DNA of 64,000 bases from NCBI GenBank assembly GCA_036245525.1, contig BTPG01000002.1, positions 165,983,042-166,047,041 of the forward strand, given 5' to 3'. This document shows, piece by piece, positions 1 to 9,989 of the stretch. Numbering within the stretch: position 1 is the stretch's first letter; every line of letters begins with the position of its first letter. The DNA is from Semisulcospira habei. Taxonomy: Eukaryota > Mollusca > Gastropoda > Semisulcospiridae. The notes beneath the pieces are model-generated. The model was not told where the DNA came from. It made no database searches and worked only from the letters and a program-made list of their open reading frames with translations. A program made the position numbers and the translations under genes.

Positions 1-3000
1 TTTTTCTCCTGAGCCGCTTGTCCTTAAGGCTAGCTCTGTGAGAGTCCTCAAAGGAGACAGCTGCCTTGTAAATGGTGGAGCGCCAGGTGTCACGGTCCGC
101 AGCAAGCGAAGACCACTGGTGGTGGTCGATTTGGCAGGCACTAAGTGACTTCTTGAGACAGTCTTTGTATCTCTTCTTTGGTGCCCCTCTGTCACGGTGT
201 CCAGTAGCAAGCTCGCCGAACAGGGTGATCTTTGGTAGGCGATGATCCTCCATCCTGGAGACATGCCCCGCCCAGCGGAGCTGTGTCCGCAGCAGCAAAG
301 CCTCGATGCTCACAGTTTCAGCCTGTTCAAGGACCTCGACGTTGGTGACATAGTCACTCCAGTGAATGCCCAGGATGGTACGCAGGCAGCGCTGGTGGAA
401 GCGTTCGAGGAGTCGTAGTTGGCTGCGGTAGAGGGCCCAGGACTCGGAACCATACAGCAGGGTGGTGAGGACCACAGCTCTGTACACGCTGATCTTGGTG
501 CCTGTTTTCAGCTGTTGATTGTGCCACACCCGCTTGAAAAGTCGCCCGAAAGCGCTGTTCGCTTTTGCCAGCCTGCTGTCAAGCTCCTTGTCCAGCTTGG
601 CGTCCGACGTGATAATGCAGCCAAGGTAAGTAAACTGGTGCACTGACTTTAGTTTAGACTCGCCAATGGTGATGTGAGGAGGGCGATACACTGTCTTGGG
701 TGCCGGCTGATGGAGGACCTCTGTCTTTTTCAGACTGACCTCGAGTCCAAAGAGCTGGGCAGCATCTGCGAAGCAAGACGTGATGCGCTGCAGGGCTCTC
801 TCTGTGTGTGCAACGAGGGCAGCATCATCAGCAAAAAGCAGCTCACGAATCAGTTGGTCTAGGGTTTTCGTGTGGGCCTGCAGTCGTCTGAGGTTGAACA
901 GGCTGCCATCGAGACGATACCTGATGTACACTGCATCGTCATCATCGAGGTCCACTGTGGCCTGCTTCAACATCATGCTAAAAAAGATGGTGAAGAGGGT
1001 TGGTGCCAGCACGCAGCCCTGCTTTACGCCGTTGAGAATAGGGAATGGTTCTGAGAGGTCATTGTTGAGTCTGACCTGGCCTTGCTGGTCCTCGTGTAGC
1101 TGGACAATCATGTTGAGGAACTTTGGGGGACAGCCAAGTCGCTCCAGGATCTGCCACATGCCTTGCCTGCTCACAGTGTCGAACGCTTTTGTTAGGTCGA
1201 CAAATGTTACGTACAGCCCTTTGTTCTGCTCGCGGCACTTCTCCTGTAGCTGTCTCAGCACAAAGACCATATCGGTGGTGGTCCTGTTTGCTCTGAAGCC
1301 ACACTGGCCCTCTGGGAGTTGGTCTTCAGCGATGGCAGGTACCAGCCGATTCAGGAGCAGCCTTGCAAGGATTTTCCCAGCAATGGACAGCAGGGTAATT
1401 CCCCGATAGTTGGAACAGTCAGACTTCTCGCCTTTGTTCTTGTACAGGGTGATAACGACTGCATCACGGAGATCTTTTGGTAGTGTTCCTTCCTCCCAGC
1501 AGCAAAGAAAGAGGTCATGGAGCTTGTTGTGCAGTGCTGTGCCTCCATGTTTCCAGACCTCTGGCGGTATTCCATCAATGCCTGCTGCTTTGCCACTCTT
1601 GAGCTGGTGGATGGCTGTGAGGGTCTCTTCAGCGGTGGGCGGTTCGTCCAATTCAATCTTTACTGGGAGGTGTGGGATTTGTAGGACGACTGCTTCTTGA
1701 ACAGTGCGCTCAGCGCTGAAGAGGCTCTGAAAGTATTCCGACCAGCGGTTCAAGATGGAGGTATTATCTGTGAGGAGTGCCTGGCCATTCGCGCTTCGCA
1801 GGGGACTTTGTACCAGGTGCCTGGGGCCATACACTGCTTTCAGTGCTTCGTAGAAGCCCCTGTAGTCACCATTGTCAGCACAAAGCTGGGTCCTCTGTGC
1901 AAGTCTGGTCCACCACTCATTCTGGAGATCTCTGAGCTTGCGCTGGAGACTGCTGCAGACGAGGCGGAAGGCAGACTTCTTCACAGGGCAGGAAGGCTGG
2001 GCTAGGTGGGCCTGATGGGCGGCTCTTTTTTTTGCTAGGTGTTCCTGGATCTCTACATCGTTTTTGTCAAACCAGTCTTTGTTCTTCTTTCTGGCGAAAC
2101 CCAAGACTTCTGCAGAGGATTTTGCAATAGCAGTTTTCAGTTGTTCCCAAAGTGTTTCAGGGGAGGAGTCTACTGGGTCCGCTGTGTCTTTGAGCCTGCG
2201 CTGTAAATCTGTCTGAAAGGCAGCTTTCACATCGTCACGCTGAAGGCTGGCAACATCAAGCTTTTTCTTGGGGGGCCCCGATTTCTTGGGTTTTGGCTTG
2301 AAGTGGAGCCTGAGTTTGCAGCGGACAAGGCGGTGGTCAGTGTGGCACTCTGCGCTGGGCATCACTCTGGTGAGGAGGACGTCACTGCGGTCCCTCTGAC
2401 GCACTAGGACATAGTCGATAAGGTGCCAGTGTTTGGAGCGAGGATGCATCCAGGTGGTCTTTCGACTGTCCTTTTGCTGAAAAGTAGTATTGGTGATGAC
2501 CAGTTGCTGCTCCACACAGAACTCCAACAGTAGGCGGCCATTGTCATTGCAGTTCCCAACGCCATGCTTGCCGAGGACTCCTTTCCAAGCTTCAGAGGCC
2601 TGGCCCACTCTGGCGTTGAAGTCGCCAAGGATGATGACTTTGTCGTCTGCAGGGGTACTCTGTAGGAGGCTGCACAGGTCAGTGTAAAACTTGTCCTTTT
2701 CAGCAGGCTCTGCCAGGAGGGTTGGGGAGTACACACTGAGAAGGGTGACGTGCTGCTGGTGTCTCAGTGGGAGGCGCATGGACATGATGCGGTCTGAGTG
2801 GCCCGTTGGTAGGTTTTCCAGCTTAGTCGCAATGGATGTCTTGACCATGAAACCCACGCCTGAAAGCCGTCTTTCTGATGCAGGCCTGCCTGACCAGTAG
2901 AGGGTGTACCCAGCACCAAGTTCTTGGAGGCTGCCTTCCTCCGGAAGGCGTACTTCGCTGAGCGCGGCGATGTCGATGTTTAACCTCCGCAATTCATGGG

Positions 3001-3100
3001 CAATGAGGGCGGAGCGACGTTCAGGGCGTCCTCTGTCTGCTTTGTCGAGCATGGTTCGGACGTTCCAGCATGCTACGTTGAGTCCGGTCGTGGTCGTCAT
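1..3100 (-). CDS. Non-LTR retrotransposon endonuclease/reverse transcriptase, 3' end outside the window
   Basis: The minus strand is open from an ATG at 3098-3100 to the window edge, about 1033 codons with no stop. The N-terminus looks like an APE-type endonuclease: WNVRTM near residue 11, then LSEVRLPEEG, LGDFNARVG and HTDHRLV. The reverse transcriptase follows, with NYRGITLLS, VDLTKAFDTV, NGVKQGCVLAP and the catalytic FADDAALV. The C-terminus has RWAGHVSRMEDHRLPK, common in metazoan LINEs that databases often misname as craniofacial development protein 2-like. The protein would nick target DNA and copy its own RNA there. The absence of any lesion over 3.1 kb suggests a young copy. The clade is not assigned and the stop codon and 3' tail are not visible. 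Confidence 0.93.
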   Translation of the reverse strand, partial: MTTTTGLNVACWNVRTMLDKADRGRPERRSALIAHELRRLNIDIAALSEVRLPEEGSLQELGAGYTLYWSGRPASERRLSGVGFMVKTSIATKLENLPTGHSDRIMSMRLPLRHQQHVTLLSVYSPTLLAEPAEKDKFYTDLCSLLQSTPADDKVIILGDFNARVGQASEAWKGVLGKHGVGNCNDNGRLLLEFCVEQQLVITNTTFQQKDSRKTTWMHPRSKHWHLIDYVLVRQRDRSDVLLTRVMPSAECHTDHRLVRCKLRLHFKPKPKKSGPPKKKLDVASLQRDDVKAAFQTDLQRRLKDTADPVDSSPETLWEQLKTAIAKSSAEVLGFARKKNKDWFDKNDVEIQEHLAKKRAAHQAHLAQPSCPVKKSAFRLVCSSLQRKLRDLQNEWWTRLAQRTQLCADNGDYRGFYEALKAVYGPRHLVQSPLRSANGQALLTDNTSILNRWSEYFQSLFSAERTVQEAVVLQIPHLPVKIELDEPPTAEETLTAIHQLKSGKAAGIDGIPPEVWKHGGTALHNKLHDLFLCCWEEGTLPKDLRDAVVITLYKNKGEKSDCSNYRGITLLSIAGKILARLLLNRLVPAIAEDQLPEGQCGFRANRTTTDMVFVLRQLQEKCREQNKGLYVTFVDLTKAFDTVSRQGMWQILERLGCPPKFLNMIVQLHEDQQGQVRLNNDLSEPFPILNGVKQGCVLAPTLFTIFFSMMLKQATVDLDDDDAVYIRYRLDGSLFNLRRLQAHTKTLDQLIRELLFADDAALVAHTERALQRITSCFADAAQLFGLEVSLKKTEVLHQPAPKTVYRPPHITIGESKLKSVHQFTYLGCIITSDAKLDKELDSRLAKANSAFGRLFKRVWHNQQLKTGTKISVYRAVVLTTLLYGSESWALYRSQLRLLERFHQRCLRTILGIHWSDYVTNVEVLEQAETVSIEALLLRTQLRWAGHVSRMEDHRLPKITLFGELATGHRDRGAPKKRYKDCLKKSLSACQIDHHQWSSLAADRDTWRSTIYKAAVSFEDSHRASLKDKRLRRK

Positions 3101-3774
3101 GAGAGTGGATCCGTTATTCTTTCTTGTTTTTTGACCGCAGGAGAAGATGCCCGTTGACCGCGGCTAGCCAACTGGGGTTGCGAGGGGACGAGCTTTGGTT
3201 AGGCCACCTTTTCTAGGCCCCTCTCCGTGTGGAGCAAGCAGTGCTGTCCCTAGAGAAGGCTGCTTGGTCGTTCAGGGTGTGCCGAGTGATGTTGTCATCC
3301 CCAGGTCAACATCAGGCGACCAATATCCTGAACCGCCTGCATGCAGGTTTGAGACTGCGGCTTCCAGTGACATCTTTCACCTGCCGTTTCGCCCCTCGCC
3401 CGTCGCTACAGGACTTGGAATGGTCAGTGTCATGGTCCGTGGACGTTTCCTAAAGCCTGCGCGGTGGAGCTTTTTGGTGGAGTGCAGTGTGCGCAGTACT
3501 GGCCCCACCCTTTAAACCCTTGGTTCATCTGCCATGGCCTAGCGAGCTGGGACGATGGCATCGAGGTCCTCGGGTCGTAGGTTTTATATCAGACTGTCCT
3601 TGTCCTAGTCTCTGGCTCAAAAGCCTTCCCCGGAGACACGGGGGCTTTGATGTCAGGGGTTTCCTCCCTTAGCCTTTCCGCAGCCAAGCGGCCAGGCCTG
3701 CAAGGCAGCAGGCGACTCGTGGAGGGCGGGGTCGTCTATGTCCCGTGCAGATGTGAACATCTGCCCACTGCCCA
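3101..3774 (-). other. Probable 5' UTR of the LINE at 1-3100
   Basis: This GC-rich stretch lies upstream of the LINE start codon and ends where the next LINE fragment begins. No conserved ORF is seen on either strand. It may hold an internal promoter, but no motif is recognised. Confidence 0.4.
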
Positions 3775-4884
3775 CTGCCCGCCTTTGACACTATAGACCA
3801 CTCTATCCTCCTCCACCGACTCCACCACTCCTTCGGCATCACTGACTCTGCTCACTCCTGGTTTCTCTCCTACCTCTCTGACAGACAGCAGTCCGTCACC
3901 ATCAACGGCGTCTCTTCCAACCCGGTAAAGCTCTCCTGTGGAGTTCCACAGGGATCCGTCCTGGGCCCGGTCCTTTGCACACTCTACACCTCTCCTCTGT
4001 CCAACATCATCCAGTCTCACCGCATACACCACCACCTCTACGCTGACGACTCACAACTGCAAGACAAAGACAAACTCGACAACACTCAGTCACTACTGAC
4101 TCGCACGGCTGACTGCTACAAAGACGTGAAAAACTGGATGACAGCAAACAAGCTGAAACTGAACGACGACAAAACGGAAGCCATGCTGGTAGGCACTCGC
4201 CAAAAACTCTCCCAGCTCCCTCCCTCTCTCCACCTTCAACTCGATAGCACCCCCATCTCCCTCTCTGACTCGGCCAAGAACCTCGGCGTCATCCTCGATT
4301 CCTCTCTGTCCATGACCAGCTTCGTCTCCGCCACGACCCAGGCATGCTATTTCCACCTCCGCCGCATCAGTCAGATCAGAAAATACCTCACTACCGAAGC
4401 TGCCACCAAACTTGCTGTCTCTCTCATCTTATCTCGCATCGACTATTGCAACTCTTTCCTTTCCGGTCTCCCTCACTCCACCATCTTCACTCTCCAACGC
4501 GTCCAGAACAATGCTGCCCGCCTCGTCCTCAGAAAGAAAAAATCCGACCACATCACACCCCTGCTCAAACTCCTTCACTGGCTCCCCATCCCTCAACGCA
4601 TCCAATACAAAGTTCTGTCTCTCTGCTACAAATCCCTGAACAACTGCGCTCCTGCCTATCTCTCCAACTTACTTCACCCCTACACACCTTCCCGCTCCCT
4701 CCGCTCTGCCTCCGACCCTCTCCGCCTCCACATCCCTCGCACCAAACTTAACACTTTCGGTCCCCGCTCCTTCTCCGTCTACGGTCCATCCACCTGGAAC
4801 ACTCTCCCACTCTCTCTCCGTCAGAAACACTCTCTCTCCTCCTTCCAGTCCGCCCTCAAAACTCACCTCTTTCTACAGTTTTAG
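3775..4884 (+). pseudogene. 5'-truncated L2/CR1-like LINE reverse transcriptase
   Basis: The frame opens inside the reverse transcriptase at [10 protein letters not shown] (3781) and stays open to the stop at 4884. It passes [13 protein letters not shown], the catalytic YADDSQLQ, and [18 protein letters not shown], then the C-terminal stretch typical of L2/CR1 elements ([35 protein letters not shown]). The endonuclease and the start of the polymerase are missing, as expected from incomplete reverse transcription. No internal stop is present, so the insertion looks fairly recent. A second, more decayed copy lies at 27055-29145 on the minus strand. Confidence 0.88.
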
Positions 4885-5062
4885 CACTATATCACCGAAC
4901 TCCCCACCCCAAGCTGACCGTCGTAATGTATTTCACTGTTTGTGGTACGTGAGTCATTGTCTACAGTGTGCGCATGCGTGCGCGAGTTGTGAGTGTGCGC
5001 TTAGAGTTATAATTATTATAAGATAAGCGCATTATAAATACCGTAATTATTATTATTATTAG
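4885..5062 (+). other. 3' UTR and (ATT)n tail of the L2/CR1-like LINE
   Basis: After the stop codon comes a short 3' UTR with GCGCATGCGTGCGCG, then AAGCGCATTATAAATA and a run of ATT triplets. The same tail appears in reverse complement at 27055-27110, which marks the family's 3' end. Two tRNA-derived SINEs in this window end in a very similar tail. Confidence 0.75.
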
Positions 5063-5409
5063 TAGGACAGTACGTATCTCCTGGGGAAAAAATGTCATAT
5101 TTTTGTCTGTTAGTGCTTTTGATCACGGGTGTCCTTGTCAGAATTGACATAGAGGTCATCAATTAAATAACAATGTTGTGTTCTCACACCTAAAGGTGAC
5201 CTGGCATATAAGTGAAACTGGACTGTGCTGCAGTTTGGGATGGAGGACAATACAAATTTCTACATACAGAACATAGGCACAGTGCAGGCACACATCAAAA
5301 TATCGAGTAATTTGACAATGACTGCTCCATTCCATGAATACAACTATATTTATACAAGCAGCAGCTAAAATGGCTTCAGACACACCAATGGCTGTGTTGA
5401 CATTTGCAG

Positions 5410-6250
5410 ATTTATGGGTAATGGGTCTTTAATTTTTGGCTCGCGTGCAAAACAAAAGAATGTTCTGGGCCAGTGGTCATCCGTCTGTTGTATCTCGGCC
5501 GTGGTAAACTTTAATGTTGGCATTTTCTTGGCGACTATTCAAGCCACAGTCTTCAAACTTGGCCCAAGGATACTTTGTGGCAAGACCTTTCTAAACATAC
5601 CAGTTTGAGTGACCTCTCACAAAGATCAAGGTCACAGGGGATCAGGAAATAGGTAAAAAAAATAGCTATGTTTTGACATAATTAATTTTTTTCTCAAATA
5701 CTATTCATAACTTCACATGCAAACTTGGTACAAAGATAAGATGGTAAGAACTTTCTATGCATACTAATTTGGTTGATCCCTCTGAATGGTCAAGGGTCAC
5801 AAGGGCTCAGGAAATAGTTTTTTTTTTAAAACAGCATTATTTTGACAAAAGAATTTTTTCACAAATACTATTCACAACTTCAAATCCAACCACGGTATAG
5901 AGATAACTGATGGTGAGACCTATCTATGAATACTAATATGGATGAGCCATGGAAAGGTCAAGGGTCACAATAGGTTGGAAAAGGTGTGTAAAATGCACAT
6001 TTTGGGTAGAATTGTATCATTTTCAACAGTTTTGCAAACTTTTAAATCAAATTCGGCACAAAGATAGCTTATGATGATAAGACCTTCCTAAGTATACTAA
6101 TTTTGTCAACTTATTGCAAAGGTCAAGGGTCACGAGATTCTGACGGATGTGTGAAAACTGATTAAATTTTGAGAAAACATGGATTTTGCACATGCCACCC
6201 CTTATTGCCACAAAGGTCACACATGTAGATTGGTCATACCTGTGAGCATT
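5410..6250 (+). repeat. Dispersed repeat with internal monomers carrying a direct-repeat AGGTCA-like motif
   Basis: Monomers of roughly 150-190 bp recur, each with a stretch like ACTTCAAA..TTGGTA, a cluster like AAGACCTTTCTA and then AGGTCAAGGGTCA or a variant (5787-5799, 5955-5967, 6120-6132). The left part (5440-5600) matches, inverted, 42900-43060. The right end resembles the sequence near 26220. Related copies lie at 25450-25730, 39360-39850, 42539-43060 and 62040-62340. No ORF is conserved. Confidence 0.7.
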
Positions 6251-6408
6251 TCTTGCTTTTTAAAAATTTTGCCTGATGCAAGCATAACAACTTGAAGCAT
6301 ACCGTTGAGCAGGTGTGAAAGATTTTGCTGATAAACGTAGAAGTGGAGTATACAAATATCATTTTGCAGACAGACCTAGCGTCTGTCCTTTCTGCAGCTG
6401 TTTAATTT

Positions 6409-6577
6409 ATCAGGCATCAGAACTGTCCGATTTTCGGCGATTTTCAGATTTTCCTGGCACCTGTTTAATAACACTTTTGACTTCTTATGTGCCAGGAAAT
6501 GGCTTTAAATAACTCTACAATTCTTCAAAATCGCCATTTTCAGATTTTTTGGGGGGTGAACAGTTCTGATGCCTGAT
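6409..6577. mobile_element. 169-bp MITE / fold-back element
   Basis: Perfect 18-bp inverted ends ATCAGGCATCAGAACTGT lie at 6409-6426 and, inverted, at 6560-6577. TTTA flanks the TCAGG..CCTGA core on both sides, so a short AT-rich target duplication is possible. A second inverted pair inside (TCCTGGCAC and GTGCCAGGA) would extend the hairpin. It is non-coding. Confidence 0.65.
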
Positions 6578-7335
6578 TTATAGACGCCTCCATGCTCAGT
6601 GACTGTGATTATAACAATTGCAGAAGTCTCCAGAAATGATAGTATATGAGCACTCCACTTTTATGCTATACCATTCTTTGGTTGCAGTTGTACACATATG
6701 ACAACAAATGTGGTCGCCTGAGCGCTTTGTGTGTCCAGTCCACGCCACACCAAATTCCATGTCCAGGTGATTTTTGGTATGACTGCAGCGAATAGGATGC
6801 TCATCGGTCATCGGTCATTGACGCATACAAATTTGAAATGACGCATTGCTCTGTCAGTGAGCCGGTCATATGACTTGTTCATTTTTTAAACAATCACTGA
6901 GACCCACAGTCCTCAATGAACAGAGTGCATCCTAGATTAGGGAGGCGGGAGGCCAGCTGCCAACAGTGATGGGTGACACTTGCCCCCTGTCTCGAGCAAA
7001 TGTAAACAATACTGCAAGCATTGGCCCTGACTAGGTACACGGTCCAATATGATGCAAAACGCCTTCCGCCTGTAAGAGACAAACATCTTCATCAGTCCCA
7101 ACGGCTGCATTAACTCTTGTCTAAAGTCTCCTTTGTTGGTCTCATTGACGCTGATTTTGATCCTCGGAGTCGGTATGAGGGTGCGGCAGCGGACTGGGTC
7201 TAGATGTCTGTAGCCAGGTTTTGTTTTTCACGCAGTTCAGCAGTTCACGTATTCATAATAGACGTTTAGAAGCAAAGGAAATGGCTTAACTGTTGTCAGT
7301 GCTGCCGGTTCGTAATTTTTGCACAGATATGCGTA
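6578..7335. other. No feature recognised
   Basis: No conserved ORF. A short segment near 6640-6670 (GATAGTATATGAGCACTCC) resembles, inverted, one near 40629-40655, so it may be a fragment of another dispersed repeat. Confidence 0.3.
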
Positions 7336-7537
7336 TTTGTTTTCTCAAAACACATTACCGATGGTATTACACTTAGGAAATGGCTCTTAGCTAGCCTAAT
7401 TTTAGCCAAATTTTGGTTGTGCCTGTATAAGGGGGGTGTTGGCAGGAGTGGGGCGCCATAGACCATGTCAAACCCGAATAGCCTCCCCTTACATCCGGTA
7501 CAAGATTACCCAGCATACCCCAGTTTTAGTTCTTAGC
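7336..7537 (+). repeat. Left inverted terminal repeat of the DIRS-like element
   Basis: The repeat starts TTTGTTTTCTCAAAACAC and ends TTAGTTCTTAGC. Its body reappears inverted in the right repeat with few differences. The first 19 bases are unique to this end and recur only in the internal complementary region. Confidence 0.85.
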
Positions 7538-8204
7538 TGGCAGAAGTAGGTTGTGTCTGTTCGAGCTCCGCTTTGGTTCTTGACTGTTAGTTCGTTGGAA
7601 CTTGAACTGTGGAGATTGTGGCGTGACTGGGGTTGGTAGTGCTCACGCCTGTGATGCCTCGTCGACCTGTGGGTTCTACGGGCCGACTGGTTGTCCCATG
7701 GGGACTGTGACTTGCGGCTTCCGGACGCTGTTTCGGCCTGCGTTCCTACCCGGTCGTGCCTTGCGGCGTGCTGTTACGATATGGTGATACGTGGGTTTGC
7801 TCCTTTTTCCGCCATGGCCAGGTAATATCTCGGTGAATGCCCTCGACCGGCGCCCTTGGGTGGGAAGGAGCGCTGAGCGTCGGCACGCGCTGTACACTCG
7901 TTTGATTCGACTACATATTCAATTATGTCCGATTCTCCAGCGCGCGCGCGTTGTTATTGCATGACCTTAGAGACCACGCTCGCTCTTTCATCTTGTACCC
8001 TCTTGTTGCAGTAACTAGGTTTGTATCTGCACGATGTGTGGCGCCTTTCAGGGCCCCTCGGACGAGCATGCGGAGGGCCTTCCCTGAGCAGGATGCGAGT
8101 CGACCCGCACTGGTGATGTGTCCGCCACATGACTGGAAGAGAGATGGTTAAAGCTGGGGGTCTTTACCGCCGTTTGCGTCCAACTCTATCAGAGGTCGTC
8201 CCGA

Positions 8205-9530
8205 CAGAGATGCCCAAGATTAACACGGAGGGACCCAAGTCAGAAGCAGGGACTTCGTTGTCCCACAGAGAGCGTACGACGCCTATCAGAGATCGCCGGG
8301 CATTGATGTCCGAGATTAACAAGGTGGGACCCAAGTCAGAAGCAGGGACTTTGTTGTCCCACAGAGAGCGTACGACGCCTATCAGAGATCGCCGGGCACT
8401 GATGTCCGAGATTAACAAGGTGGAACCCAAGTCAGAAGCGGGGACTTCGTTGTCCCACACAGAGCGTATGACGTCTATCAGAAATCGCCGGGCACTGATG
8501 TCCGAGCTAACAAGGTGGGACCCAAGTCAGAAGCAGGGACTTCGTTGTCCCACAGAGAGCGTACCACGCCTATCAGATCGCCGGGCAGTGACACCTGGCA
8601 GTGACAAGGTGGGACCCAAGTCAGAGCAGTGGCTTTGTTGCCCCACAGAGAGCGTACCACGCCTATCAGATACCGGGCAGAGACGCCTGACAGTTACAAA
8701 GGGGGACCCAAGGCACAAGCAGTGGCCTTGCTGTCCCACAGAGAGCGTGCGACGCCTATCGGAGATCGTGGACACGGAAGCAGTGGCTTGGTTGCCACAT
8801 CCCTTCTACGAAAGAGATAAGTAGTGGCTGATTCTCTGTTGTTGTCTATTGACAAGGGGTATTTACCTGAAATATTACTAAATTGGGTTGCTACCTTAGT
8901 GGCTTGGTTGTTCAGACCTGTTTACCAGACACATTCGGCGTATTGAAGTACACAATTTTGCTTTGGGGTACACATACATGTACACGTTTATACACAAAAT
9001 ACACATTTTGGAGAAACTGACAACTCACTGGCTTGTGAATAAATACACATGTGAGTCCAAAGTACACACTTAGTCAGTTGAAAGTACACTGACTGCACCC
9101 AGGGGGTACACAGGTCGGCAAGTTGTCACTCAGAGAGCGTTCGGCGTCTATCAGAGCTCGCCTGACAGAGACGCCCAAGAGTAACAAAGGGGACCCAAGT
9201 CTGAAGCAGTGACTTGCTGTCCCTCAGAGAGAGTATGACGTCTATCAGATCGCCGGACAGAGACGCCCAAGAGTAATAAGGTGGGACCCAAGTCAGTGTC
9301 AGTGACGTTTTCCCGGACCAGTAAAGCACAAGATACCTTGTTCTGGGCTCTTGTCAGCAGGAGAGGTAACTGACAACCTCTACTTTAATGGCTAAACCAA
9401 TGATTCTTCCGCCGGCCCTGTACCCGTACTCTCACGGGACCCGGCCTCGAGAGTTGCCCGCTCCACTGTCCTTCCGCAGGCCAGAGTGGACAAGCAACAG
9501 GTGGACAGAGCAACAAGGTGGGACCCATGT
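8205..9530. repeat. Minisatellite of 93-96 bp units inside the DIRS-like element
   Basis: Units begin GGGACCCAAGTCAGAAGCAG and start near 8231, 8327, 8422, 8516, 8609 and 8702. Looser units follow at 9188, 9283 and 9518 after a divergent spacer. Each contains TCCCACAGAGAGCGTACGAC and a stretch like CGCCTATCAGAGATCGCCGG. A 96-bp period is a multiple of three, so open frames arise on both strands by repetition. A spacer at 8930-9110 is rich in TACACA. Confidence 0.85.
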
Positions 9531-9989
9531 CAACGGCAGTGACCTAGGCGTCCCGGCCCAGTAAGCTTGTAGTCGCTGACTGCGGAGGGCTGGCGTCGGC
9601 TACCGAACCTACGACGCTTCCAGTCACGGGCCAGACGACAATTCATAAACAGGACATGCAGAAGCAACTGCTCGGCTTCTCAGGACAGTGACTAGTGTCT
9701 GTGAGAGCATGTTGGTGCGGTAGCGAACACGTATGAGTATGTACGTTTATCGTGGTGCGACACAGGGGTTAAAAGGCTGCTTTCCCAGTGGCTCAGCGGT
9801 GCGCCAGGCCGCTGGGACACAACACCTCTTATCCTTAGAAGGTTAGATTCCTGGAACCTCTAAACCGATTACTTTAGTTCGGAAATGGAGATGAGAATAC
9901 AGAGGGGTATTCTGTCTCTCATATTTTAATTTAATTAAATAACTTGATTATCCCTTAAGGGCAATTACAATCAAATAGTACTCATGCAT

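Noticed and set aside
419..3515. Plus-strand open frames, several over 100 codons.
   Set aside because: They are shadows of the LINE reverse transcriptase on the minus strand, whose single frame is open for 3.1 kb.
5410..6250. A simple tandem satellite.
   Set aside because: Copies elsewhere share defined outer edges and vary in monomer number, which suits a dispersed element better.
8129..8824. 231-codon plus-strand frame and overlapping minus frames with 32-residue repeats, as a possible repeat protein.
   Set aside because: They follow from a 96-bp minisatellite whose period is a multiple of three, which keeps frames open on both strands. There is no family similarity or other support.
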